6,856 nt of DNA from an uncultured Bacteroidota bacterium (GTDB lineage: Bacteria; Bacteroidota; Bacteroidia; NS11-12g; UBA955): assembly GCA_903953615.1 (NCBI GenBank), contig CAJBKH010000232.1, forward strand, positions 1 to 6,856, read 5' to 3'. This document shows, piece after piece, positions 1 to 5,789 of the stretch; within the stretch, counting starts at the first letter, position 1; each line of letters opens with the position of its first letter. A program made the translations under genes and the position numbers. The notes beneath the pieces are model-generated. The model was not told the DNA's origin. It saw only the letters and a program-made list of their open reading frames with translations, and made no database searches.

Positions 1-381
1 AAAAGGGGCATCATTGTCAATAATATTCCAGCGCAAACAACTTTAAATGTGGTGCCTTATTATTTAGAAAGTATTCTATTGAACTTGCTCACCAACAGTA
101 TTAAGTACCGTTCCCTTTACCGCGATTTGGAAATAAATATCAATGTAAGAGCATCAGAAAATCACTTGATTTTAACGGTAAAAGACAACGGTGTTGGTAT
201 CGACTTGAAAAAGTTTGGACATAAAATATTTGGGATGTACAAAACATTTAATACTATCGAAAATTCAAAAGGTTTAGGATTGTTTATAATAAAAAATCAA
301 ATTGAAGCGATAGGCGGTAAAATTGAAGTGGAAAGTCAATTGAACATTGGCTCTGCCTTTAGTGTTTATTTCAACCTTTAG
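1..381 (+). CDS. Sensor histidine kinase, C-terminal ATPase domain (5'-partial)
   Basis: The frame is open from base 1, so the gene starts upstream of the window; 126 codons are visible before the TAG at 379-381. They form a HATPase_c (GHKL) catalytic domain, which binds ATP and phosphorylates the His of the missing dimerisation domain. Counting from the first visible codon, the N box is NLLTNSIKY (28-36), the G1 box is DNGVGID (62-68, with the adenine-contacting Asp at 62), an F-box-like segment GHKIFGMYKTF follows, and the G2 lid is KGLGLF (90-95). The ending GSAFSVYFNL is the usual last strand, so the C-terminus is intact and carries no fused receiver domain. The GTG codons at 49 and 52 are internal, not starts. 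Sensor input and partner regulator lie outside the window; the next gene is convergent, not a response regulator. The wording of the G2 region resembles PAS-type kinases of Bacteroidota. Confidence 0.93.
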   Translation, partial: KRGIIVNNIPAQTTLNVVPYYLESILLNLLTNSIKYRSLYRDLEININVRASENHLILTVKDNGVGIDLKKFGHKIFGMYKTFNTIENSKGLGLFIIKNQIEAIGGKIEVESQLNIGSAFSVYFNL

Positions 382-391
382 TTGGCGGATA

Positions 392-1267
392 TTATCCTCT
401 CACCCAAGTACACAATGGTAAATCAAATCCATTTTTACCAGGCACAATGCACTCACCCCAAGTGGCTTCTTTTTTATAATGCGCTTTAATTAAATTACAC
501 CCAATGGTACCACTTAATCCCATGCTGTATAAATTCAGCAATACAAAAGAATTTTTTGGGTCGCTAATGGCGGCACAATATTGTACCAATTCATTCAAAT
601 TTTCTTCGAGTATCCATTTCTCACCTGTTGGTCCACGACCATAAGCAGGAGGATCTATGATGATGCCTTGAAAAATAGCCCCCTTATTGGCTTGTCGTTT
701 CACGTATTTTAAAGCGTCTTCTACCAACCAACGAATGTCTGGTGCATTCGATAATTGTTTATTCTCGTTGGCCCAAGTCACTACGTTTTTAACAGCATCT
801 AAATGCGTAACATCGGCACCTGCGTTGGCAGCAACAATACTTGCTGCGCCTGTATAGGCAAATAAATTCAACACTTTTGGTCGGTTGCCAATGCGTTTAA
901 TTTGTTCGTCAATAAAATGCCAATTGCTAATTTGTTCAACGAATACGCCTAAATGACCAAAAGAGGTGCAACTCAATTTTAGTTTTAAACCCAAAGGCGC
1001 ATAGCTTATTTCCCATTGTTTAGGCATGGGTTTATAAAATTGCCAGCCGCCATTTTCATTGGTGCTGTCGCGGTGACTTTTCTTCGTATTATCTCTTTCG
1101 AATCGGCCATGGGCCAAGCTTTGCCATTCATTGGCATTAAGTTGTTTTGGCCATAGTGCTTGTGGCTCTGGTCGTATTAAAATATACTTTCCAAAACGCT
1201 CTAGTTTTTCAAAATTGCCACTATCGAGCAATTCATATTCGGGCCAATTAATTTTTTCTTCTATCAT
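392..1267 (-). CDS. Class I SAM-dependent methyltransferase, RlmI/RlmK-like (Methyltrans_SAM family), no PUA domain
   Basis: This 291-residue protein has a Rossmann methyltransferase fold. Motif I is VLNLFAYTG (132-140), which binds S-adenosylmethionine. The motif II acid is D157 in HLDAVK, motif III is VED (182-184), and motif IV is DPPAYGRG (205-212). FGHLGVFVEQ (103-112) precedes the core, as in the family of 23S rRNA methyltransferases RlmI and the RlmK half of RlmL. It is about 100 residues shorter than E. coli RlmI and lacks an obvious N-terminal PUA RNA-binding domain. The segment after motif IV reads FVLLNLYSMG (241-250), where m5C enzymes of the RlmI type carry a catalytic Cys, so cytosine-C5 chemistry is doubtful. 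An rRNA base is the family-based guess; the real substrate is unknown. The start is the ATG at 1265-1267, preceded by an A/T-rich stretch without Shine-Dalgarno and by a strong hairpin. The 3' end faces the kinase gene at 10 bp. Confidence 0.88.
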   Translation of the reverse strand: MIEEKINWPEYELLDSGNFEKLERFGKYILIRPEPQALWPKQLNANEWQSLAHGRFERDNTKKSHRDSTNENGGWQFYKPMPKQWEISYAPLGLKLKLSCTSFGHLGVFVEQISNWHFIDEQIKRIGNRPKVLNLFAYTGAASIVAANAGADVTHLDAVKNVVTWANENKQLSNAPDIRWLVEDALKYVKRQANKGAIFQGIIIDPPAYGRGPTGEKWILEENLNELVQYCAAISDPKNSFVLLNLYSMGLSGTIGCNLIKAHYKKEATWGECIVPGKNGFDLPLCTWVRG

Positions 1268-1279
1268 CTTTTATAAAGC

Positions 1280-1316
1280 AACAGCAGTTCAATTGTAAAA
1301 AAATTGAACTGCTGTT
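1280..1316 (-). terminator. Perfect 15-bp hairpin between protease and methyltransferase genes
   Basis: AACAGCAGTTCAATT at 1280-1294 is exactly complementary to AATTGAACTGCTGTT at 1302-1316, with a 7-nt loop (1295-1301). On the minus strand it starts 22 nt after the protease stop codon and ends 12 nt before the methyltransferase ATG. It could terminate the protease transcript, but the sequence after it (GCTTTATAAAAG) is a poor T-tract, so it may instead be a partial terminator or a structure in the methyltransferase leader. No plus-strand gene ends here. The stem is seen directly; the role is inferred. Confidence 0.55.
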
Positions 1317-1338
1317 ATTAGATTTTATTTGATTGTAA

Positions 1339-3423
1339 TTATTTTAAATCTTTTAAAACTTCAACCGCTTCTTGGATATAAATATCTTTTTCAAAAGCCT
1401 TGTTCCAATCTGTTTTCATTTTCATTTTTACAGCATCAGTGCCAATTAATTGATTGTCGGAACTGGTATTGATGTATGCCATGGCTTTGATTTTTTTAAT
1501 GCCTTCTTCAAATGTTTTGTTATCGGCTTCCATTTCTTTTTGCTCAGCCTGATATTTTTCGAGGTTAAGTGTAAAATGCGTGCGCTTGCTCTGGGCTTTT
1601 ATTTTTAAAGCCAAGCGTTCAATCTCATTGAAAATTTCATTTTGTGCAATGCGTTTATCACTGTTCTTTTTCGCTTTTGCAATTTGCTTGGTGTAGTCGA
1701 AATCGCTTTTGTACTGCGCCTTTTTAATCAAATCAACACCCAGTGGATGTTCGCTGTCTTTTTCGCCATATTCAATGTAACGGTATCTATCAGGAATTAA
1801 AATATCTGGTGTAACACCTGCTAATTGTGTAGTACCTCCATTAATTCTATAGAACTTTTGAATGGTGATTTTCAATGCACCCATTTTCTCATTTTCAGGG
1901 GTCATAAAGGCATCGTCTAATTCAATAAAACGTTGCACAGTGCCTTTCCCAAAAGTAGTGGTGCCAATAATGGCAGCACGGTGATAATCTTGCATGGCAG
2001 CAGCTAAAATTTCGGATGCTGATGCACTGTTTTCGTTTACCATAATGGTTAAAGGACCATTCCATAAAACACCTTTGTCTTCATCACCATAAATTTCAAT
2101 TTTATCGCCTCTGCTTTTCACCATTGTGATAGGACCGTCTTTGATAAATAAGCCACCAATTTCAATTACATCACCCAAAGAACCTCCGCCATTGTTGCGC
2201 AGATCGAGTATGATGCCATCCACTTTGTCTTCTTTTAATTTTTCAATCTCAATGGCAATGTCTTTGGCGCAAGAGCGGCCACTTCTGTCGTTCATATCTA
2301 CATAGAAGGTTGGCAAATTGATGTAACCATATTTTTTGCCATCTTGTAAAACTATGGCCGATTTGGCAAAGCCATCTTCTAATACCACCACATCGCGAAT
2401 GATAGGAATAACAGTAATGGACTCATCCAATTTTTTAACAGTAAGTCGCACTTCGGTTCCTTTTTTGCCGCGGATGAGCTGAATTGCATCATCAATTTTC
2501 ATATTGGTAACATCTACTGGTTCACCAGCGCCTTGTGCTACTTTTAAAATAATATCGCCTGCTTTTAAATCACCTTGTTTGTAGCTTGGTGAACCTGGTA
2601 CAATAGAAGCTACTTTTAAAAAGCCATCTTTTTCTTGCAATTGCGCGCCAATACCTTCGAGTTTACCACTCATGCGAATATCAAAATTCTCTTTGTCTTT
2701 AGGTGGAAAATAACTGGTATGCGGATCGAATAATTCGGTGATACTATTGATGTATAAACTTAATTTTTCTTTCTTGTCAAATTTTTTCAATCTGTTAAAC
2801 CAATCGTTATGGGTTTTCAAAACCTCTTTGCGTGCAATGCTTTCGAGCGTATCATAAGGTTTAATTTTAACAAATGTATCCTTACGGGTTTGGGCTTTTT
2901 GTTGCGCATCCAGTTTAGACGCTAGTTTTTCTAACACTTGTTGCTTGATTGATTTGCGCCAAAATTCTTTTAATTCAGCATCGCTGTTTAAAAATTCAGC
3001 ATGGTCTTCGTCAATATCAAAATATTCATCTGTTTTAAACTCAAAAGGCTTGGCTAAAATTTCTGCATACCATTTTGAAATCACATCAACTCTGCGTGCA
3101 TACATTCTATTTGTAGCCTCAAAATATTGGTATTCGCCAGTTTTAGCTTCGTCATCTAAAAGTTTTTTATACACCGAAAGCGAATCAATATCGGATTGAA
3201 GAAAAAAGCGTTTGCTATTGTCTAATCGCTTAACATATAAATGAAAAAGCTTTTCTGAGAATTCGTCATTCACATCGCGCGGTTCGTAGTGATAATTTTC
3301 TAATACCTGTAAAACAGCTATTGAAATTGGGTTATCAGTGGGTTGTGCTTTTCTAAAACAAAAGGCCAGTGTAAGCAATACACTTAGCGGTAAAAGAATT
3401 AAACTATATTTTATTTTTTTCAT
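1339..3423 (-). CDS. prc: Carboxy-terminal processing protease (Prc/Tsp type, peptidase S41A)
   Basis: This 694-residue serine protease is close to the length of E. coli Prc (Tsp), which degrades or trims periplasmic proteins from their C-termini. Residues 1-22 are a basic, then hydrophobic export signal; the Cys at 22 follows LAF, a poor lipobox, so lipidation is unlikely. A helical N-terminal domain covers roughly 30-235 and ends in ELFDPHTSYFPP, as in Prc. A PDZ domain lies at about 250-332 (LEGIGAQLQ, GDLKAGDIILKV). The S41 core follows, with LDLRNNGGGSLG (406-417). The catalytic Ser is S468 in NENSASASE and the Lys is K493 in FGKGTVQ, 25 residues apart as in E. coli. A charged helical C-terminal region (about 560-694) matches the Tsp C-terminal domain. 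The ATG at 3421-3423 overlaps the TGA of the upstream metallopeptidase gene (ATGA), which suggests one mRNA and coupled translation. All key residues are present. Confidence 0.96.
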   Translation of the reverse strand: MKKIKYSLILLPLSVLLTLAFCFRKAQPTDNPISIAVLQVLENYHYEPRDVNDEFSEKLFHLYVKRLDNSKRFFLQSDIDSLSVYKKLLDDEAKTGEYQYFEATNRMYARRVDVISKWYAEILAKPFEFKTDEYFDIDEDHAEFLNSDAELKEFWRKSIKQQVLEKLASKLDAQQKAQTRKDTFVKIKPYDTLESIARKEVLKTHNDWFNRLKKFDKKEKLSLYINSITELFDPHTSYFPPKDKENFDIRMSGKLEGIGAQLQEKDGFLKVASIVPGSPSYKQGDLKAGDIILKVAQGAGEPVDVTNMKIDDAIQLIRGKKGTEVRLTVKKLDESITVIPIIRDVVVLEDGFAKSAIVLQDGKKYGYINLPTFYVDMNDRSGRSCAKDIAIEIEKLKEDKVDGIILDLRNNGGGSLGDVIEIGGLFIKDGPITMVKSRGDKIEIYGDEDKGVLWNGPLTIMVNENSASASEILAAAMQDYHRAAIIGTTTFGKGTVQRFIELDDAFMTPENEKMGALKITIQKFYRINGGTTQLAGVTPDILIPDRYRYIEYGEKDSEHPLGVDLIKKAQYKSDFDYTKQIAKAKKNSDKRIAQNEIFNEIERLALKIKAQSKRTHFTLNLEKYQAEQKEMEADNKTFEEGIKKIKAMAYINTSSDNQLIGTDAVKMKMKTDWNKAFEKDIYIQEAVEVLKDLK

Positions 3424-5108
3424 CGGATAATAGGGAAAGGCGGTGTTGGCATATTTTTAGGTTCCATTGGTTGCAAAGGTTGATTAGAGTTTGAATTCAG
3501 TCCAAGCACATCGGCACCCTGTTCGAATATGATATCTACAGGAATGTTTTTTGCACTTAGTTTGTCTAAATCTTTTTGTAATTCAGGCATAATTGCACCT
3601 TTTTCTTTTAAAAGATTTTTAACACCTTCAACATCGCCATCACCTTGTAATTGCAAAATAAGTGCCGAAAGTGAAGTCATTGCCAATTTCATTTTTTCAA
3701 AATTAATTGTGTAACGACCAGTTTTATCATTTCTAGTAAATGCGCCATTCTCTTTGAAATAATTAAAACGTATCATGTTGGCTTTGCCATGGGCACTCGA
3801 AGCACCAAAGCGCACTGAGCGAAATATGCCCGCCATAAACGTTACATAATAGTCCATGAGTTGGCCCTCTTGCAATACTTTTTTATCGTATAGTTGGGTA
3901 ATCATGTATAAACCTAAAATATCTGCTTTGCCTTCTTCTAATGCGCTGTAATCGGCTCCTAAGGCATCTTTTACGGTGCCTTTGCCATTCACAGTATTTT
4001 TAATACCAAGACCGTGTGCTACTTCATGGAACATGATAGTTGAGAAGAATGCATCGAAGGTTATGTGTTTTAATTGGGCGGTATCAATTAGTTCTTTTGC
4101 TATTGGCACCATGATGTTTTCGTATTTGGCACGAATAGAATTTTTAAGTTGACTTCTGCGTGTGCCTTTTTCTAATTGCAGTTTCTCATCGTTGGGTAAA
4201 TTTACAGCGATGGTTTTACTACCTGCATTGCAATCGCCAGCATAATAAATGATATCATAGGCATTCAATTGACTGCTGCTGCCGGCTTGTTCAGATTTAT
4301 ATTTCTTATCGACGGGTAAACCTTTTTGAAGTTCAGGTAAATATTGCACATATTTTTCAAGTTTTTTGCTCCATACCATGTCTTTTACCAAAACATAGGC
4401 TTCGAAAGAAGTGCGTATGCCGTATAGTTGATCTTCATAATTCTCGATAGGGCCAATAATAATATCAAAGGCATTGTCTTTTAAATCGAGCCAGGCTCTG
4501 TCGCTGGCATCATAATCATTGGTGATAAGTGCTTCGGCTCTTAAGCGCAGAAATTTAGCAAAGCTGGTATCCTCGCCAAGTGCAATGGCTGCCATGCGCA
4601 ACGAGGCTGCTGCCATGTGCAATTGCATGTAATGTTCAGAATAGGGTACTGCTTTTAGTAGGCCTTTTTCGTCTCTAACAATTACCGTATAAGGGTCTTT
4701 TTTCTTAGGGTCTTGCAAGCTATCAAATTCAGTAGCACGCATGTCCTTTGGATAGAAATTGGCGCCTTTTGGTTTTGGACCAACGCCCTTAATGAAAGGT
4801 TGCATATCATTCAAGCGGTCCCAAGGTCCGTAATTAATTTGCGCGAATGCTCTTGTATTGTCGTCTTTAATTGAGTCGACCAAAGCGCGTGGACCATAAC
4901 TTTGTTCGAAGAATAAATCATCCATAACGCGTGCAGCATCTAACAAATGCTTTAAGCCAGCTTGTTGGTATGGTGTCAGGGAATTGATGTCGGTTGTAAG
5001 TTTCACAACCTTATAGCTGCCTAGGCGTTTGGCAATTTCATTTTTCGAAACTTGTGCATTGAGCATCAATGCAAACAAGGCAAAAGACATTAAAACAATT
5101 TTTTTCAT
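3420..5108 (-). CDS. Exported M49-like zinc peptidase (dipeptidyl-peptidase III-related) with HEXXH motif
   Basis: This 562-residue protein (numbered from the ATG at 5106-5108) begins with a Sec signal, MKKIVLMSFALFALMLNAQ, probably cleaved near residue 18-19, so it acts in the periplasm or outside. The zinc site is HEVAH (361-365) followed by EEGKAD (391-396). EE-x-(K/R)-AD with GLY after it is the second motif of peptidase family M49, whose classical members remove dipeptides from the N-termini of short peptides. The classical first motif is HEXXGH; here it is the one-residue-shorter HEXXH, as I recall for the Caldithrix enzyme. Predicted zinc ligands are H361, H365 and E392, with E362 as the catalytic base. 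The last 24 residues are rich in Asn, Gln and Pro (ending PTPPFPIIR). A TTG 12 bp upstream (5118-5120) is in frame, but I prefer the ATG because a -7 promoter box lies just upstream. The stop overlaps the protease start by 4 bp. Activity is not proven by sequence; such proteins are often labelled Zn-dependent hydrolases. Confidence 0.87.
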   Translation of the reverse strand: MKKIVLMSFALFALMLNAQVSKNEIAKRLGSYKVVKLTTDINSLTPYQQAGLKHLLDAARVMDDLFFEQSYGPRALVDSIKDDNTRAFAQINYGPWDRLNDMQPFIKGVGPKPKGANFYPKDMRATEFDSLQDPKKKDPYTVIVRDEKGLLKAVPYSEHYMQLHMAAASLRMAAIALGEDTSFAKFLRLRAEALITNDYDASDRAWLDLKDNAFDIIIGPIENYEDQLYGIRTSFEAYVLVKDMVWSKKLEKYVQYLPELQKGLPVDKKYKSEQAGSSSQLNAYDIIYYAGDCNAGSKTIAVNLPNDEKLQLEKGTRRSQLKNSIRAKYENIMVPIAKELIDTAQLKHITFDAFFSTIMFHEVAHGLGIKNTVNGKGTVKDALGADYSALEEGKADILGLYMITQLYDKKVLQEGQLMDYYVTFMAGIFRSVRFGASSAHGKANMIRFNYFKENGAFTRNDKTGRYTINFEKMKLAMTSLSALILQLQGDGDVEGVKNLLKEKGAIMPELQKDLDKLSAKNIPVDIIFEQGADVLGLNSNSNQPLQPMEPKNMPTPPFPIIR

Positions 5109-5124
5109 TTTCTTATTCAAGTTC

Positions 5125-5132
5125 CAAATTTA
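5125..5132 (-). promoter_or_regulatory. Bacteroidota-type -7 box (TAAATTTG) for the protease operon
   Basis: On the minus strand TAAATTTG matches the TAnnTTTG consensus of the Bacteroidota primary sigma factor exactly. The best upstream element is TTCG (5152-5149) at a 16-bp spacer, a 3-of-4 match to TTTG and slightly close. Transcription would start near 5121, leaving about 13 nt before the ATG at 5108. This argues against the TTG at 5120 as the start codon. No start-site data are available; this is motif matching. Confidence 0.5.
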
Positions 5133-5216
5133 ATATTTTTTGCAATACCGAATGTCATTTTTGTGTCAAGTGCTTGCCTTTGATTGATTAATAAAATGAT
5201 GTTAATCAGTTGAACG

Positions 5217-5309
5217 CCTCTCTATGTTTGTGCATTTTTAAAGCGTGCAAGCCACTTGGAAGTAAGAAGGGTCTTTAATTTGTGGGTTTTAATTCATTCG
5301 ATAGAGAGG
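5217..5309. repeat. Spaced inverted repeat CCTCTCTAT / ATAGAGAGG
   Basis: CCTCTCTAT at 5217-5225 is perfectly complementary to ATAGAGAGG at 5301-5309. Nested inside are TTAAAG (5238-5243) and CTTTAA (5273-5278), also complementary. Together they could fold a long interrupted stem in RNA, or be paired protein-binding half-sites in DNA. The left arm overlaps the TATGTTTG box at 5223-5230. A 9-bp match at this distance could be chance in a 300-bp AT-rich gap, so the role is open. Confidence 0.35.
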
Positions 5310-5385
5310 GTGCACTGTTCGATTAATTAGCACATAATTTCTGTAGAAAAAAGGAATAGAATTATTAAAGCAGGAATTTTTCTGT

Positions 5386-5393
5386 TAATTTCG
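5386..5393 (+). promoter_or_regulatory. Possible -7 box (TAATTTCG) for ybaB
   Basis: TAATTTCG differs from TAnnTTTG at one fixed position and lies 21 nt before the ybaB ATG, which would give a leader of about 18 nt. No convincing TTTG-like -33 element stands 17-19 bp upstream. The alternative is the exact TATGTTTG at 5223-5230, which would give a leader of about 180 nt. Motif-based guess only. Confidence 0.25.
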
Positions 5394-5414
5394 AAGACTA
5401 TTTTAAGAAGCACT

Positions 5415-5714
5415 ATGTTAGGAAATATTTCACAGTTATTAGAAATGAAAAAGAAGGCCGAGGAGTTAAAGAGCAAACTCGAAGCCATTCAAATTACTGA
5501 AACGCACAATGGTATTACGGTGGATACAAATGGTAACCGCAAAGTGTTATCCATTCATATTGATGCCGAACGATTGAATGATAAAACACAACTTGAAGAT
5601 CATTTGGTTCAAGCCATCAACAAAGCACTAGAAAGTGCAGAGAAGGCCAACATGGCCGAGGTAGGTGCTATGGCAGGCGGCATGCCAGGTTTAATGGGCT
5701 TATTCGGCAAATAA
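5415..5714 (+). CDS. ybaB: YbaB/EbfC family nucleoid-associated DNA-binding protein
   Basis: This 99-residue protein has the YbaB/EbfC pattern. An N-terminal amphipathic helix rich in Lys and Glu (about 1-26, MKKKAEELKSKLEAI) is followed by short strands (VDTNGNRKVLSIHIDAERL, about 35-54), then a C-terminal helix (about 57-82). The tail (83-99) is rich in Gly and Met and ends LMGLFGK. Family members are dimers with tweezer-like helices that bind DNA without strong specificity and help shape the nucleoid. In many bacteria the gene sits beside dnaX and recR; here it does not. The ATG at 5415 is preceded by an A-rich AAGAAG that could serve weakly in initiation. It is the first plus-strand gene after the divergent gap; the following lipoprotein gene seems to have its own promoter. 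Length is normal for the family and nothing is missing. Confidence 0.93.
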   Translation: MLGNISQLLEMKKKAEELKSKLEAIQITETHNGITVDTNGNRKVLSIHIDAERLNDKTQLEDHLVQAINKALESAEKANMAEVGAMAGGMPGLMGLFGK

Positions 5715-5749
5715 TAGATATTTGCTATATTAATATGAAAAATATAAAT

Positions 5750-5780
5750 TTTAACAATAATTAATAAACACTTAATTTTG
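5750..5780 (+). promoter_or_regulatory. Bacteroidota-type promoter (TTTA-N19-TAATTTTG) for the redox genes
   Basis: TAATTTTG at 5773-5780 fits the TAnnTTTG -7 consensus exactly. TTTA at 5750-5753, 19 bp upstream, is a 3-of-4 match to the TTTG -33 element at the preferred spacing. Transcription should start near 5784, only about 6 nt before the ATG at 5790. The box contains the in-frame TTG at 5778-5780, which therefore cannot be a start codon if this promoter is used. Best promoter match in the window, but unproven. Confidence 0.55.
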
Positions 5781-5789
5781 CACAAGAAA

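Larger units (their letters stand above)
5109..5414. other. Divergent intergenic region (306 bp)
   Basis: This gap separates the minus-strand protease operon from the plus-strand ybaB gene. It holds the minus-strand -7 box at 5125-5132, a plus-strand TATGTTTG at 5223-5230 that fits TAnnTTTG but has only a 2-of-4 -33 element, and a near-match TAATTTCG at 5386-5393. There is a short imperfect hairpin, TGATTAA (5185-5191) with TTAATCA (5202-5208), and a distant inverted repeat described separately. I see no open reading frame with convincing coding character, no tRNA and no recognisable riboswitch. The stretch 5241-5310 is visibly richer in G than its surroundings, which leaves room for a small RNA. 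Confidence 0.6.

Noticed and set aside
2945..3199. Plus-strand open frame of 84 codons
   Set aside because: It lies antisense inside the Prc gene, whose family match is continuous, and its Ser-rich composition is that of a shadow frame.
3358..3360. Cys22 of Prc as a lipidation site
   Set aside because: The preceding residues LAF do not fit the lipobox, because Phe at -1 is not accepted; an ordinary or uncleaved export signal is more likely.
3529..3714. Plus-strand open frame of 61 codons
   Set aside because: Antisense to the 3' part of the M49-like gene; no recognisable domain or promoter.
5118..5120. TTG as start codon of the M49-like peptidase
   Set aside because: The ATG at 5108 gives a cleaner signal peptide, and the TTG would sit at or next to the predicted transcription start.
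5316..5325. GTTCGATTAA resembling a tRNA T-loop
   Set aside because: The flanking bases do not pair as a T-stem, and no anticodon arm or acceptor stem can be built around it.
5778..5780. TTG as start codon of the lipoprotein gene
   Set aside because: It is the last part of the predicted -7 box; the ATG at 5790 gives a compact normal lipoprotein signal.
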